From contig NZ_ASRY01000311.1 of NCBI RefSeq assembly GCF_000520815.1, forward strand, positions 1 through 63,274: a stretch of DNA of 63,274 nt, read 5' to 3'. Both the position numbers and the translations under genes were made by a program. This document shows, in pieces, positions 7,335-17,687 of the stretch. How positions within the stretch are numbered: the stretch's first letter is position 1; every line of letters begins with the position of its first letter. The notes under the pieces are model-generated. The model did no database searches and was not told the DNA's origin. It saw only the letters and a list, made by a program, of their open reading frames with translations. The stretch is from Paenibacillus maysiensis (GTDB lineage: Bacteria; Bacillota; Bacilli; Paenibacillales; Paenibacillaceae).

Positions 7335-9035
7335 ACGGAAGCTTTTTACGTCAACAAAGACCGTTCGCTCGCTACTCCGCTCAAAGGAAAAGATGTACTC
7401 GCCAATCCGCTTTTAAACAAGGGTGTCGCCTTTACACCGAATGAACGGAAGGAGTTGGGGCTTGAAGGTATACTGCCTCCGACGGTTCTGACTTTAGAAG
7501 AGCAGGCCGAACGTGCGTACAAGCAGTTTCTCGCTCAACCAACCACGCTGCGTAAGAATGCTTCGTTGAATGACTTGTATAATCGGAATGTGGTCTTATA
7601 CTATCGTCTCCTTACGGATCACCTGAGCGAAATGCTTCCGATTGTCTATACACCAACCGTAGGTCAAGCTATTCAGGAATACAGCCATGAGTATCAACGT
7701 CCCGGTGGGGTATATCTTTCCATTAATAATATGGATGGCATCGCACAGGCTTTTGCCAACACGCAATTGAGCGCTGACGATGTAGACTTAATCGTGGTTA
7801 CTGACTCCGAAAGCATACTCGGTATCGGGGATTGGGGTGTGGGAGGCATTAACATCGCCATAGGTAAGTTAGCGGTGTATACAGCAGCAGCTGGTATTAA
7901 TCCGGGGCGTGTGCTACCTGTCGTTTTAGATGTTGGGACGAACAATGAAAAACTGCTACAAGACCCTCTCTACATCGGTAATCGACAACAGCGGGTGCGT
8001 GGAGAGCAGTATGACCGTTTTATTGATGCGTTTGTACAGCATACATTGGGACAGTTCCCGAAGGCACTTCTTCATTGGGAAGATATGAACAATGTTAACG
8101 CCCGCAATATTATGGAAAAGTACGGAGAACATATTCTTACGTTTAATGATGACATACAAGGAACAGGTGCGGTTACATTAGCAGCTGTTATTTCGGCGTT
8201 AAAGGTGACGGGAATTCCGTTGCAGAAGCAACGTATTCTTATTTTTGGCCCCGGTGCTGCAGGGATTGGAAATGCCGACCAGATTCGAGATGCTATGATG
8301 AAGCAAGGTCTATCTGAGAAGGAAAGCAGCCAATGTTTTTGGACTTATGATTACCGAGGGCTGTTAACCGAGGGGATGGAGAATATATTCGATTTTCAAA
8401 AGCCCTATCTACGTTTCGAAGAGGAAGTACGTTCATGGGCACGGTCCGATGACGGTAAAATTACTCTGCTTGAGGTCATTCGTCAGATTAAGCCTACTAT
8501 ACTGATCGGCACCTCAGATGTCCACCGTGCTTTCTCGGAGAAAATTATAAAAGAAATGGCTAACCACGTTGAACGGCCTATCATTATGCCTATGTCTAAC
8601 CCTACAGCGCTAGCAGAGGCAATTCCAGAGGATCTGATCCGCTGGACACAAGGTAAGGCACTTATCGCTACTGGAAGCCCCTTTGAGCCTGTCACCTATG
8701 AAGGGACGGTTTATGAGATTGGACAATCGAACAATGCATTTGTGTTCCCAGGATTGGGGCTTGGCGCGATTGCAGTACAGGCCAAGACGATCACTGGAGG
8801 TATGTTTACCGCCGCTGCAAATGCTGTAGCCGAGATGGTGGACAGCACTAAGCCAGGAAGCGCCCTTCTCCCCAGTGTACACAAGCTGAAAGAGGTATCC
8901 TTTGCTGTAGCATTAGCCGTGGCCAAAGCAGCTATACAGGACGGCACAGCCAGTGTCAAACCAGATCATATAGAACAGTCGCTTCGTGAACTCATGTGGA
9001 AACCGAGCTATAGACGTGTAACTGCGCTAAGCTAA
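7335..9035 (+). CDS. NAD-dependent malic enzyme, 5' end disrupted or unresolved
   Basis: The product oxidatively decarboxylates L-malate to pyruvate. Conserved malic-enzyme motifs are clear: the substrate-site segment [13 protein letters not shown], the [10 protein letters not shown] segment, the dinucleotide-binding loop [10 protein letters not shown], and [11 protein letters not shown]. Homology begins at least at [19 protein letters not shown], upstream of the first usable start in this frame, the TTG at 7455. That TTG directly abuts GGAAGGAG with no spacing and would lose about 40 conserved residues. The open frame reaches 7335, where it is cut by TGA at 7332 with no ATG, GTG or TTG between. 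Dropping one T from the TTTTT run at 7343-7347 would join it to a TTG at 7331. The gene could be a pseudogene, a sequencing error, or start in an unusual way. The start coordinate given is only the limit of the open frame. Confidence 0.8.
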   Translation, partial: TEAFYVNKDRSLATPLKGKDVLANPLLNKGVAFTPNERKELGLEGILPPTVLTLEEQAERAYKQFLAQPTTLRKNASLNDLYNRNVVLYYRLLTDHLSEMLPIVYTPTVGQAIQEYSHEYQRPGGVYLSINNMDGIAQAFANTQLSADDVDLIVVTDSESILGIGDWGVGGINIAIGKLAVYTAAAGINPGRVLPVVLDVGTNNEKLLQDPLYIGNRQQRVRGEQYDRFIDAFVQHTLGQFPKALLHWEDMNNVNARNIMEKYGEHILTFNDDIQGTGAVTLAAVISALKVTGIPLQKQRILIFGPGAAGIGNADQIRDAMMKQGLSEKESSQCFWTYDYRGLLTEGMENIFDFQKPYLRFEEEVRSWARSDDGKITLLEVIRQIKPTILIGTSDVHRAFSEKIIKEMANHVERPIIMPMSNPTALAEAIPEDLIRWTQGKALIATGSPFEPVTYEGTVYEIGQSNNAFVFPGLGLGAIAVQAKTITGGMFTAAANAVAEMVDSTKPGSALLPSVHKLKEVSFAVALAVAKAAIQDGTASVKPDHIEQSLRELMWKPSYRRVTALS

Positions 9036-9149
9036 GACGATTATACGGAAGTATGTTGAGTATTCACTTCTTGTTGTATTTAGTCACAGGTTATGAACAC
9101 AACGGGGTAAACTGAATTTAAAATAAACAAATACGATTGTGCATAACAT

Positions 9150-9210
9150 AACTGCCTTTGATCACAACGTGGACAACTTCGAGTGTTCCTTGCAATCAAG
9201 GCGGTTATTT
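9150..9210 (+). terminator. Possible terminator of the malic enzyme gene
   Basis: AACTGCCTTTGAT (9150-9163 region) can pair with ATCAAGGCGGTT (9195-9206), followed by TTATTTT. The loop of about 31 bases is long, so this is a weaker candidate. The rest of 9036-9350 shows nothing else recognisable. Confidence 0.4.
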
Positions 9211-9351
9211 TGTGTCCATACGGCTTTATAATTCATTCCTACACTTTACTATCTGGTTACATCATGGGTTGAGGATGAATCAAAGGTTCTAGTTAGTGCA
9301 GCTGTAGCACTTATCGACATGTGGATATTTCCAAAAAATATTTATAACAGC

Positions 9352-9386
9352 AAAAAAAGAACCCTTTCCATAAGGAAAAGGTTCTT
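9352..9386 (-). terminator. Terminator of the rplM-rpsI operon
   Basis: On the minus strand AGAACCTTTTCC/GGAAAGGGTTCT forms a strong stem with a TTAT loop and is followed by a run of seven T. It lies 15 bases past the rpsI stop. Confidence 0.9.
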
Positions 9387-9400
9387 CTGTATTCGAAATA

Positions 9401-9793
9401 TTAACGTTTCGAGAACTGTGGTGCACGACGAGCGGCTTTGAGGCCATATTTTTTACGTTCTTTCATACGTGGGTCACGAGTCAGGAAGCCTGCTTTTTTC
9501 AAAGCTGGACGGAATTCCGGATCTGCTTTCAGCAAAGCACGGGAAATACCGTGGCGAATTGCGCCTGCTTGACCAGAGATACCACCACCATGAGCAATAA
9601 CGAGTACGTCATAGCTACCTACTGTTTCAGTCAGGTTCAATGGTTGTTTTACGATCAGTTTGAGTGTTTCCAAACCGAAATATTCATTAATATCACGCTT
9701 GTTGATGACAATGCGTCCTTCACCCGGTACGAGACGAACACGAGCTACCGAATGTTTACGACGACCTGTCCCATAGTATTGTACTTGTGCCAT
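9401..9793 (-). CDS. rpsI: 30S ribosomal protein S9
   Basis: S9 contacts 16S rRNA in the head of the small subunit, and its basic C-terminal tail reaches the P-site tRNA. The 130-residue protein shows the family start [18 protein letters not shown] and the tail [16 protein letters not shown] with the conserved terminal SKR. The ATG follows GGGAGG. It is the last gene of the unit, 20 bases after rplM, and ends in a strong terminator. Confidence 0.98.
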   Translation of the reverse strand: MAQVQYYGTGRRKHSVARVRLVPGEGRIVINKRDINEYFGLETLKLIVKQPLNLTETVGSYDVLVIAHGGGISGQAGAIRHGISRALLKADPEFRPALKKAGFLTRDPRMKERKKYGLKAARRAPQFSKR

Positions 9794-9813
9794 GAAACTG
9801 TCCTCCCTTTTAA

Positions 9814-10251
9814 TTATCCGCGAAGTTCGTAAACTTCAGGTTTTTGTGCTGCATGTGGATGCTCTGTGCCTTTGTAAGCTTTAAGTCTCAGCTTCATTTT
9901 CTCGCCTTGACGAGTTTTAGGAAGCATACCGTGAACAGCCAATTCCAGCATACGCTCAGGCTTGTTCTTAACCATGTCTTGTGCAACCGTTACTTTCAGA
10001 CCACCCGGATGCAGGGAGTGACGATAGTATTTTTTGTTCTCCATTTTCTTACCAGTCAATACGATTTTCTCCGCATTGATTACAACAACAAAATCACCTG
10101 TGTCCACATGTGGTGTAAACTGTGGCTTGTGTTTGCCGCGAATCAACGCAGCCGCTTCGCTTGCCAGACGGCCGAGCGTTTTGCCTTCGGCATCAATGAT
10201 GTGCCAGTTGCGCTCAACTTCATTTGGCTTCGCCATATACGTAGTACGCAT
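9814..10251 (-). CDS. rplM: 50S ribosomal protein L13
   Basis: L13 is an early-assembly protein of the large subunit that binds 23S rRNA. The protein has 145 residues, with [16 protein letters not shown] near the start and the [21 protein letters not shown] segment typical of L13. The ATG at 10251 has GGAGG nine bases upstream. It heads the rplM-rpsI pair with its own promoter and a 150-base leader, instead of being cotranscribed only with truA. Confidence 0.98.
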   Translation of the reverse strand: MRTTYMAKPNEVERNWHIIDAEGKTLGRLASEAAALIRGKHKPQFTPHVDTGDFVVVINAEKIVLTGKKMENKKYYRHSLHPGGLKVTVAQDMVKNKPERMLELAVHGMLPKTRQGEKMKLRLKAYKGTEHPHAAQKPEVYELRG

Positions 10252-10397
10252 GAAAAGTTTCCTCCTTAAGTTCGTTAACAGAAATCATCATTTATCTTCA
10301 TTCGTTAAGTTGCTGCATTATTGATGGATTAGATGTTGTTTGAAAGTGATCGTCTTAATTGGGGCTGTGGGAAAGCCATTAAGAAAACACAACTTTT
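10252..10397 (-). promoter_or_regulatory. Leader of rplM-rpsI with a hairpin (possible L13-type leader)
   Basis: The untranslated region contains a stem in which CTTAAT-GGCT pairs with AGCC-ATTAAG (about 10353-10386). Autoregulatory L13 leaders are known in Bacillota at this exact place, but I cannot confirm the match to that RNA family by eye. Confidence 0.4.
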
Positions 10398-10426
10398 ATA
10401 TTACAGGATAACCATCAATTCTGCAA
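10398..10426 (-). promoter_or_regulatory. Sigma-A promoter of rplM-rpsI
   Basis: TTGCAG (10426-10421) and TAATAT (10403-10398) on the minus strand are 17 bases apart. They lie just downstream of the truA stop. Confidence 0.75.
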
Positions 10427-10434
10427 GGGTAAAA

Positions 10435-11220
10435 TCAATGTTTTTTGATGTTTTCGTCGTACTCCACATTCCAGAGGGTTAAAGCATGCCCAACAGCCGT
10501 AGGACCGGCCTTTGAGCGATTTTTAGCCTCCAAAATGGAAGGAATATCATCCGCCGATTTTTTGCCTTCTCCCACTTCCAGCAAAGTCCCCATAATGATC
10601 CGAACCATGTGCTGCAAAAAACCGCTACCCGTAATATACGTATGAATAATTCCCTGATCATCCGAGCCCGGACGTGAAAAGGAATGGTCTACCGTCATGT
10701 AGGCTTCGTAAATTGTGCGGACATGATTCGTTTTCTGGGAACGTCGGGATGCGAACGATGTATAATCAAAAGTGCCGATCAAATGGGCCAGCCCTTCCTC
10801 CATCGCTCGTATATCCAAACTCGTCGGGTGATGTGCCTGTGTACGACGGTGAAAGATGTCCGGAAACCGGTTCGCATTAATACTGTACCGATACGTCTTC
10901 CGCTTCGCCATACGGCGTGCATGAAAGGACAACGGCACCTCTTTCGCATCCGTAACGATGATATCACGAGGCAGCCAGGCATTGAGTGCCAGACACCAGC
11001 GCTGTATCGGGATCGGTGATTCAGTATGAAAATTGAATACCTGTCCATATGCATGTACACCTGCGTCTGTGCGGCCTGAGCCTGTGATTTTAAGACGTTC
11101 GCCCGTCAATGAGTAAATAGCATTTTCAAGATAGTCCTGAATGGTATTACCACTGGGCTGCGTCTGAAAGCCATCATAGCGGGTTCCGTCATAGTTCACC
11201 TTCATGCACAAGTTCCGCAT
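10435..11220 (-). CDS. truA: tRNA pseudouridine(38-40) synthase TruA
   Basis: TruA converts uridines 38-40 in the tRNA anticodon arm to pseudouridine. The catalytic Asp lies in GRTDAGVHAYGQ (about residue 52), and the C-terminal GSGFLQHMVRIIMGTL motif is present. I start at the ATG at 11220, eight bases after AAAGGTG, giving 261 residues, instead of the in-frame GTG at 11229 that overlaps this site. It is separated from rplQ by a terminator. In B. subtilis the ECF transporter genes ecfA1-ecfA2-ecfT sit between rplQ and truA; they are absent here. Confidence 0.95.
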   Translation of the reverse strand: MRNLCMKVNYDGTRYDGFQTQPSGNTIQDYLENAIYSLTGERLKITGSGRTDAGVHAYGQVFNFHTESPIPIQRWCLALNAWLPRDIIVTDAKEVPLSFHARRMAKRKTYRYSINANRFPDIFHRRTQAHHPTSLDIRAMEEGLAHLIGTFDYTSFASRRSQKTNHVRTIYEAYMTVDHSFSRPGSDDQGIIHTYITGSGFLQHMVRIIMGTLLEVGEGKKSADDIPSILEAKNRSKAGPTAVGHALTLWNVEYDENIKKH

Positions 11221-11308
11221 GTTTCTCACACCTTTGCAGGGGTATTCACTGGCCTTAAGGAATAACCGTACATAACAAAGGAGAAGCCCCTCAAGGACTC
11301 CTCCAAGA

Positions 11309-11352
11309 GAAAAAAAGGGTTGTTCAGAATCAAGCTGATTCTGTCCACCCTT
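11309..11352 (-). terminator. Terminator of the alpha operon after rplQ
   Basis: On the minus strand GGGT-GGACAGAATCA pairs with TGATTCTGAACAACCC (GCT loop, small internal mismatch) and is followed by seven T. A second weaker hairpin (GGAGAAGCCCC/GGACTCCTCC) follows at about 11278-11304. Confidence 0.88.
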
Positions 11353-11369
11353 CCCTCATCTTCGCCTGT

Positions 11370-11735
11370 TTACGCGCGGTCAACCAGTTCCAGATATACC
11401 ATTGGAGCGGCATCGCCACGACGAGGTCCCAATTTCAGGATACGAGTGTATCCACCTGGACGCTCGGTGTAACGTGTAGCCAATTCGCTAAACAGCTTTT
11501 GGATTGCATCCTGCTCACCATCCAAAGTTTCACGGCGAACGAACGCAGCCACTTGACGACGTGCGTGCAGATCTCCTTTTTTCGCTTTGGTGATCAGTTT
11601 TTCAGCAATAGAACGAACTTCTTTCGCTTTAGCCTCAGTAGTTTGGATACGCTCGTACAAGAACAAATCGGTTACCAAATCACGAAACAAAGCTTTACGG
11701 GCACTGGAGTTACGGCCCAATTTTTGGTATGCCAT
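11370..11735 (-). CDS. rplQ: 50S ribosomal protein L17
   Basis: L17 lies near the polypeptide exit tunnel of the large subunit. The 121-residue protein shows the family start [20 protein letters not shown] and the end [12 protein letters not shown]. It is the last gene of the infA-rpoA group, 34 bases after rpoA, followed by a strong terminator. Confidence 0.98.
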   Translation of the reverse strand: MAYQKLGRNSSARKALFRDLVTDLFLYERIQTTEAKAKEVRSIAEKLITKAKKGDLHARRQVAAFVRRETLDGEQDAIQKLFSELATRYTERPGGYTRILKLGPRRGDAAPMVYLELVDRA

Positions 11736-11769
11736 GTAGTTTCCCCTCCTTCACAAAAACATTGCTGTA

Positions 11770-12714
11770 CTATTCTTCCGTACGAAGTCCTAAACCAAGT
11801 TCCTCGAGCTTCTCTTGTACTTCTTCCAAAGATTTGCGACCCAGGTTGCGGACCTTCATCATATCTTCTTCAGATTTAGTAGTGAGTTCTTGTACCGTAT
11901 TGATACCAGCGCGCTTAAGGCAGTTATAGGAACGGACGGAGAGATCCAGCTCTTCGATCGTCATTTCAAGAACTTTTTCTTTCTTGTCTTCTTCTTTTTC
12001 GACCATAATTTCCGCATCTTTTGCTTCGTCGGTTAGACCCACGAACAACATCACATGCTCGGTCAAAATTTTTGCTCCAAGGCTTACTGCTTCCTCAGGG
12101 CGAATACTTCCGTCAGTCCAAACCTCAAGTGTCAGCTTGTCATAATTCGTAACCTGGCCGACACGCGTATTTTCTATGCCATAGTTCACGCGTGAAATCG
12201 GAGTGTAGATGGAGTCGACGGGAATGACGCCGATCGGCTGGTCATCACGTTTATTCCGATCCTGCTTAACGTAACCGCGACCGCGATTGGCGAAAATACG
12301 CATGTGAAGTCTCGAACCCGGTCCGAGTGTAGCAATGTGAAGATCCGGATTAAGAATTTCCACATCACTGTCCGCACGGATATCTCCTGCCGTTACAACT
12401 CCTTCGCCTTCCGCATCGATTTCGAGTACCTTCTCTTCATCCGAGTGGATTTTAAGCGATAAAGCTTTCAGGTTCAGTATGATCTCCGTTACGTCTTCCT
12501 TCACACCGGGAACCGTTGCAAATTCGTGCAAAACTCCATCGATCTGAACCGATGTCACTGCTGCCCCCGGTAACGAGGATAACAGAATACGGCGAAGCGA
12601 GTTTCCTAGCGTCGTACCGTACCCGCGTTCCAGCGGTTCTACTACGAATTTTCCATAGGTGCCATCATCATTGACGTCTACCGTCTCAATTTTCGGCTTT
12701 TCGATTTCTATCAC
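11770..12714 (-). CDS. rpoA: RNA polymerase alpha subunit
   Basis: Alpha forms the dimer that nucleates RNA polymerase assembly and contacts UP elements and activators. In 314 residues the N-terminal dimerisation domain (about 1-230) includes [22 protein letters not shown] short acidic/Lys linker leads to the C-terminal domain (about 245-310), with [16 protein letters not shown] and [11 protein letters not shown], which bind DNA. Translation starts with GTG at 12714, nine bases after GAAGGAGGG. About 135 bases separate it from rpsK, with only a weak promoter-like TAGACT. Confidence 0.98.
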   Translation of the reverse strand: MIEIEKPKIETVDVNDDGTYGKFVVEPLERGYGTTLGNSLRRILLSSLPGAAVTSVQIDGVLHEFATVPGVKEDVTEIILNLKALSLKIHSDEEKVLEIDAEGEGVVTAGDIRADSDVEILNPDLHIATLGPGSRLHMRIFANRGRGYVKQDRNKRDDQPIGVIPVDSIYTPISRVNYGIENTRVGQVTNYDKLTLEVWTDGSIRPEEAVSLGAKILTEHVMLFVGLTDEAKDAEIMVEKEEDKKEKVLEMTIEELDLSVRSYNCLKRAGINTVQELTTKSEEDMMKVRNLGRKSLEEVQEKLEELGLGLRTEE

Positions 12715-12849
12715 TGCAATATCCCTCCTTCAAAACGTCGCTCCTATATGAAACATTCACCTTATCCATAGTCTATCATGCAGTATGCCTAAACATCCAT
12801 TCTTGGCAGTTTGTGCCGGATTTATACTACACGCAGAGGAGAAATCTCA

Positions 12850-13245
12850 TTAGACGCGACGACGTTTTGGAGGACGGCATCCGTTATGAGGTACCGGAGT
12901 TACGTCTTTAATCAGGTTAACTTCCAGTCCAGCTGCTTGCAAAGAGCGGATTGCTGCTTCGCGTCCTGCGCCTGGTCCTTTAACCATGACTTCGACAGTC
13001 TTCATGCCGTGTTCCATTGCAGCTTTAGCAGCAGTTTCTGCGGCCATTTGCGCTGCGAATGGAGTAGATTTACGGGAACCACGGAATCCCATGCCGCCTG
13101 AGCTGGCCCAAGAGATTGCGTTACCGTGTGGATCTGTGATCGTAACGATCGTGTTGTTGAACGTGGAACGGATGTGTGCCACGCCAGTCTCGATATTTTT
13201 ACGGTCACGGCGTTTTGTACGTACAACTTTTTTCGGTTTAGCCAT
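12850..13245 (-). CDS. rpsK: 30S ribosomal protein S11
   Basis: S11 sits on the platform of the small subunit near the mRNA exit. The 131-residue protein carries [18 protein letters not shown] and the C-terminal [15 protein letters not shown] characteristic of S11. The ATG follows GGGAGGATAAC. It lies 19 bases after rpsM in the alpha operon. Confidence 0.98.
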   Translation of the reverse strand: MAKPKKVVRTKRRDRKNIETGVAHIRSTFNNTIVTITDPHGNAISWASSGGMGFRGSRKSTPFAAQMAAETAAKAAMEHGMKTVEVMVKGPGAGREAAIRSLQAAGLEVNLIKDVTPVPHNGCRPPKRRRV

Positions 13246-13264
13246 TGAATGTTATCCTCCCTTC

Positions 13265-13633
13265 TTATTTCTTTTTGTTCGCTACAGTCCGACGAGGACC
13301 TTTGCGGGTACGAGCATTAGTTTTGGTACGTTGTCCGCGAACAGGCAATCCACGACGGTGACGAACACCACGGTAGCAGCCAATCTCAGTCAGACGTTTA
13401 ATATTTAAGGAAATTTCACGACGCAGATCGCCTTCTACTTTAACTTCTTTGTCGATCGTTTCACGTAATTTGCTCACTTCATCTTCAGTCAAATCACGAA
13501 CACGCGTGTTTGCACTGATGCCTGTTTCCTTCAAAATTTTCTGAGAAGTCGTTTTACCGATTCCGAAAATGTAAGTCAAGGCGATCTCAACGCGTTTGTC
13601 ACGTGGCAAATCCACACCAGCTATACGAGCCAT
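13265..13633 (-). CDS. rpsM: 30S ribosomal protein S13
   Basis: S13 forms inter-subunit bridges in the head of the 30S particle and touches the P-site tRNA. Its start [26 protein letters not shown] and its basic tail [24 protein letters not shown] are diagnostic. It has 122 residues and follows rpmJ closely. Confidence 0.98.
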   Translation of the reverse strand: MARIAGVDLPRDKRVEIALTYIFGIGKTTSQKILKETGISANTRVRDLTEDEVSKLRETIDKEVKVEGDLRREISLNIKRLTEIGCYRGVRHRRGLPVRGQRTKTNARTRKGPRRTVANKKK

Positions 13634-13654
13634 TTTACGCTACACCCCCTTCTA

Positions 13655-13789
<135 letters not shown>

Positions 13790-13886
13790 TTACCCTGGTA
13801 AAACTCGCTTCGTGAACATTCACATCGTTTTGCCGAGCAAAACAAGTTTTTTTAAAATGACGTACGTTTAATTAAACCTGCATGAA

Positions 13887-14102
13887 TTACTTGCGGTACG
13901 TAATACGGCCTTTAGTTAAATCGTAAGGCGATAACTGTACAACCACCTTGTCGCCTGTCAAAATACGGATAAAGTGCATCCGCAGTTTTCCGGAAACATG
14001 TGCAAGAATTTGATGACCGTTCTCCAGCTCTACCTTGAACGTAGCGTTCGGCAGTGGCTCGATTACCGTACCTTCAACCTCAATGACATCTTCTTTGGCC
14101 AA
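13887..14102 (-). CDS. infA: Translation initiation factor IF-1
   Basis: IF-1 is a single S1/OB-fold domain that occupies the ribosomal A site during initiation. The 71-residue protein starts [20 protein letters not shown] and ends GRITYRK, close to the family pattern throughout. It follows the KOW-protein gene by two bases and precedes rpmJ by about 120 bases. Confidence 0.98.
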   Translation of the reverse strand: MAKEDVIEVEGTVIEPLPNATFKVELENGHQILAHVSGKLRMHFIRILTGDKVVVQLSPYDLTKGRITYRK

Positions 14103-14104
14103 AG

Positions 14105-14413
14105 TCAGTCTCCTTTCTCTTCAGCTTGGTATTCGGACGACTCCATGAAAGTTTTCACTGCATGACGCAGCTTTCCATTTGTCACCCGACCGCTTTCGTT
14201 TAAACTGTTTACAACCTCGCTACTAATCTTGGGCTGAGGCATCAGATGAAGAACGTTTTTCTTCTTCGACTGATCAAACTTTCGTTTGTCCCCATCCGCA
14301 ATATATACAAACCTGCTGTCCGCTATAGAAACGACAACCGCAATCTGTCCGACATCTCTGCCTTTCAGAATCTTCACCAGCTGACCGATTTGCAGGTTTC
14401 CTTGCTGAATCAT
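14105..14413 (-). CDS. KOW-domain RNA-binding protein (L14e-like)
   Basis: The 102-residue protein begins with a KOW-type fold (residues 8-50: [19 protein letters not shown], then [12 protein letters not shown]), resembling the L14e-like protein encoded between map and infA in B. subtilis (ybzG). The KOW motif suggests RNA or ribosome binding, but no precise function is known to me. It lies nine bases after the degenerate map gene and two bases before infA, so it is translationally coupled to the initiation-factor gene. Confidence 0.88.
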   Translation of the reverse strand: MIQQGNLQIGQLVKILKGRDVGQIAVVVSIADSRFVYIADGDKRKFDQSKKKNVLHLMPQPKISSEVVNSLNESGRVTNGKLRHAVKTFMESSEYQAEEKGD

Positions 14414-14422
14414 TCAAATCAC

Positions 14423-14962
14423 CTACGCACTCAGTTTCGTGAAAATGTCCATGCCGTCCGTTGTGACCGTCACCGCTTGCTCGTTACGAGCACGAGAGGC
14501 CACGTTCACCGTTACGACCGTCCAGTTGTCTTCCAGCGCCCCCACATGGCGAGAACCTATATGAACCATGAGTTCAATAGCCAGCACCATGCCGGTTTTC
14601 AGCCTCGGCCCCCGTTCGGGAATACCACGGTTTGGATTCTCAATATATTGCCGAATGGCATGCGACATTGTAAACTGGCGAGTCTTCGCGATGATATCGC
14701 CTTTGTTTAACTTGCGTTTGCCGGGAAATCCGTGCACCAGTTGTTCGTTGACTGAAGCGCAAATGCTGGCAGGAAAACCGTTATAACCTTTAAAAGACGG
14801 CACAGCTCCTTGACTGCGAATATACCGATCAGCTAAATGATCAAGTTCACCGGTCGTCATACCGGGCTCGATGTGTTCCACCAAGGAATGATTCGTTTCC
14901 GTATCCACTCTCTCAGCTTTCCTCATAAAGCTTAATTCCGTCCCCGACTTGCAAATGATCAT
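14423..14962 (-). CDS. Degenerate, shortened methionine aminopeptidase, probably inactive
   Basis: The frame encodes 179 residues against about 250 for type I methionine aminopeptidase. Residues 1-91 follow Map, including PSFKGYNGFPASICASVNE and His77. About 50 residues after GDII are then missing, which removes both metal-binding aspartates; only AKTRQFT stands in their place. The short piece MSHAIRQYIE remains, and a second deletion of about 30 residues removes the VGHGIG histidine. The end (LKTGMVLAIE, ALEDNWTVVTV) is recognisable, with Glu130 and Glu161 kept. Most metal ligands are therefore gone, yet no frameshift or stop interrupts it. It occupies the normal adk-map-infA slot five bases after adk. 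It may be a decaying copy made redundant by a second map gene elsewhere, or a re-purposed protein. Confidence 0.85.
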   Translation of the reverse strand: MIICKSGTELSFMRKAERVDTETNHSLVEHIEPGMTTGELDHLADRYIRSQGAVPSFKGYNGFPASICASVNEQLVHGFPGKRKLNKGDIIAKTRQFTMSHAIRQYIENPNRGIPERGPRLKTGMVLAIELMVHIGSRHVGALEDNWTVVTVNVASRARNEQAVTVTTDGMDIFTKLSA

Positions 14963-14967
14963 TACAG

Positions 14968-15618
<651 letters not shown>

Positions 15619-15702
15619 TCACTCCTCAAGACGACCCCTACACAAGAAACAGCACAAAAGGTGCCGGTAAGTATGCGAACATCCTAAGCCGGAACCTGTT
15701 GC

Positions 15703-17001
15703 CTATTTGTTGATGAAGCCTTTGTAATGGCGTTTGATCAGTTGGCTTTCGATCTGCTTCATCGTATCCAATGCTACACCGATAATGATGAGCAATGAAG
15801 TACCGCCAATTTGCACGGAACGAGGCAAGCCCGAAAGCGAACCGAAGAATACCGGCAATACGGATATGACTGCCAGGAACAAAGCTCCTGTCATTGTCAA
15901 ACGTGACATTACTCGTGTCAGGTATTTCTCCGTGGCTTTACCCGGGCGAATTCCCGGAATATAACCGCCGTTTTTCTTCATGTTGTCGGCCATTTGCTGC
16001 GGATTCATCTGTACAAAGGTATAGAAGAATGTGAAACCGATAATCATTACGACATACAAAACCATACCCAGCGGCTTGTCATAATACAAGTAAGTGGTAA
16101 TCCACTTCGCCCAAGCATGATCTGCCCAAAAACTCGCAATAATTGTCGGGAATTGCAGCAATGATACCGCAAAGATTACCGGAATAACGCCTGCCGCATT
16201 AATTTTCATCGGAATATGCGTATTCTGGCCACCGTACATTTTGTTACCAACTACACGTTTGGCGTATTGTACCGGGATTTTCCGAATACCTTGCTGGATG
16301 TAGATAACACCCACAATAATCAGAATAATCACCAAGGCAATAATAATTGCCTTCAGAATATTCATAAACAGTTGATCTGCCTGAATAAACTGGGATTCTA
16401 CAACCGTCCGAATATGTCTTGGAATACCTGCCGCGATCCCTGCAAAGATAACGATAGAGATACCGTTGCCGATTCCCTTTTCGGTAATTTGCTCACCTAG
16501 CCACATAAGGAACGTAGTTCCTGCTGTAAGCACAATAGCTATTACCAGATAATCTGCAAAAGTGGCTCCTGGAATCATCGCTGCACCATACAGTCGATTA
16601 AAGCCGATCGACGTTCCGAATGCTTGAATCAAGCCCAGTATTACCGTACCATACCGTGTAAGTTGAGCCAACTTCTTTTTACCATGCTCTCCTTGTTTAG
16701 CCCATTCCGCAAGTTTCGGAATAACGTCCATTGACAGCAACTGTACAATGATAGACGCTGTAATATATGGCATAATCCCGAGGGCGAAGATCGAGAACTG
16801 ATACAAAGCGCCCCCTGAGAAGGTGTTAAGGAGTCCAAATAACTCGCTTCCTGCCTGATCCTGAGAAGTAAAGACTTGCTTGTTCACGCCGGGAACCGGC
16901 ACGAAGGAGCCAATACGGTATACAAACAGTATAAACAGGGTAAACAGGATTCGGGTTCTAAGATCCTCAACCCGCCATATATTTTTCAGGGTCTTGAACA
17001 T
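15703..17001 (-). CDS. secY: Preprotein translocase subunit SecY
   Basis: SecY is the channel subunit of the Sec translocon, with SecE (encoded here at 43235-43426) and SecG. The 432-residue protein has ten hydrophobic segments. Recognisable are RIGSFVPVPGVN near the N-terminus, GIGNGISIVIFAGI in the middle and the cytosolic loop GIRPGKATEKYL near residue 350. Its ATG overlaps the rplO stop by one base (TAATG), so it is translationally coupled to the ribosomal genes. Confidence 0.98.
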   Translation of the reverse strand: MFKTLKNIWRVEDLRTRILFTLFILFVYRIGSFVPVPGVNKQVFTSQDQAGSELFGLLNTFSGGALYQFSIFALGIMPYITASIIVQLLSMDVIPKLAEWAKQGEHGKKKLAQLTRYGTVILGLIQAFGTSIGFNRLYGAAMIPGATFADYLVIAIVLTAGTTFLMWLGEQITEKGIGNGISIVIFAGIAAGIPRHIRTVVESQFIQADQLFMNILKAIIIALVIILIIVGVIYIQQGIRKIPVQYAKRVVGNKMYGGQNTHIPMKINAAGVIPVIFAVSLLQFPTIIASFWADHAWAKWITTYLYYDKPLGMVLYVVMIIGFTFFYTFVQMNPQQMADNMKKNGGYIPGIRPGKATEKYLTRVMSRLTMTGALFLAVISVLPVFFGSLSGLPRSVQIGGTSLLIIIGVALDTMKQIESQLIKRHYKGFINK

Positions 17002-17441
17002 TAGATCACCTCGGTTTTACCGCCGGCAGCTTCAATTTTCTCTACCGCAGATTGAGAGAACTTGTTCGCTTTAACTGTCAATTTTACAGTGATTTCACCG
17101 TTACCCAGAATTTTAATTCCGGATTTCGCGTTTTTCACAATGCCATTGTTCAGCAAAAACTCAGGGCTTACTTCTGTACCCGCTGCAAAACTGTTCAAAT
17201 CTTCGATATTCAAAACCGCATACTCTTTACGAGTAGGATTTACGAAACCGCGTTTAGGCAAGCGACGATACAGTGGGTTTTGACCACCCTCGAAGCCTGG
17301 ACGTACACCACCGCCGGAACGAGCGTTTTGACCCTTATGACCACGACCAGAAGTTTTACCCGTACCGCTACTAGGACCACGACCCAAACGTTTACGTTCT
17401 TTGCGGGAGCCTGGAGCTGGGGAAAGCTCATGTAACTTCAT
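17001..17441 (-). CDS. rplO: 50S ribosomal protein L15
   Basis: L15 is a late-assembly large-subunit protein. The start [22 protein letters not shown] and the glycine-rich [19 protein letters not shown] segment are diagnostic. I use the ATG at 17441, 11 bases after GGAGG, which gives 146 residues; an in-frame GTG at 17453 lies on the Shine-Dalgarno sequence itself. It overlaps secY by one base. Confidence 0.98.
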   Translation of the reverse strand: MKLHELSPAPGSRKERKRLGRGPSSGTGKTSGRGHKGQNARSGGGVRPGFEGGQNPLYRRLPKRGFVNPTRKEYAVLNIEDLNSFAAGTEVSPEFLLNNGIVKNAKSGIKILGNGEITVKLTVKANKFSQSAVEKIEAAGGKTEVI

Positions 17442-17489
17442 CGTTCGTTGCACCTCCTTGATTATTGTTAAAATGCTTTACTTTATTTC

Positions 17490-17675
17490 CTATGCCTCGA
17501 TTTCTTTAACAGAAACCAAATGGCTAACTTGATTGATCATCCCGCGAATCGCTGGATTGTCGGGTTGAATTACTTTATGGTTGATTTTACGCAAGCCGAG
17601 CGTTTTAACAGTCGTTCTTTGAGTACCAGGACGACCGATCAACGAACGAACGAGGGTAATTTCTAATTTCGCCAT
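17490..17675 (-). CDS. rpmD: 50S ribosomal protein L30
   Basis: L30 is a small globular protein of the large subunit. The 61-residue product [20 protein letters not shown]... has the family's conserved [29 protein letters not shown]. It sits between rpsE and rplO as in the standard spc operon. Confidence 0.97.
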   Translation of the reverse strand: MAKLEITLVRSLIGRPGTQRTTVKTLGLRKINHKVIQPDNPAIRGMINQVSHLVSVKEIEA

Positions 17676-17687
17676 GACATTCCCTCC

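Noticed and set aside
1..9400. tRNA or rRNA genes within the left part
   Set aside because: Only the leader of an rRNA operon is present; no cloverleaf or rRNA core sequence was seen.
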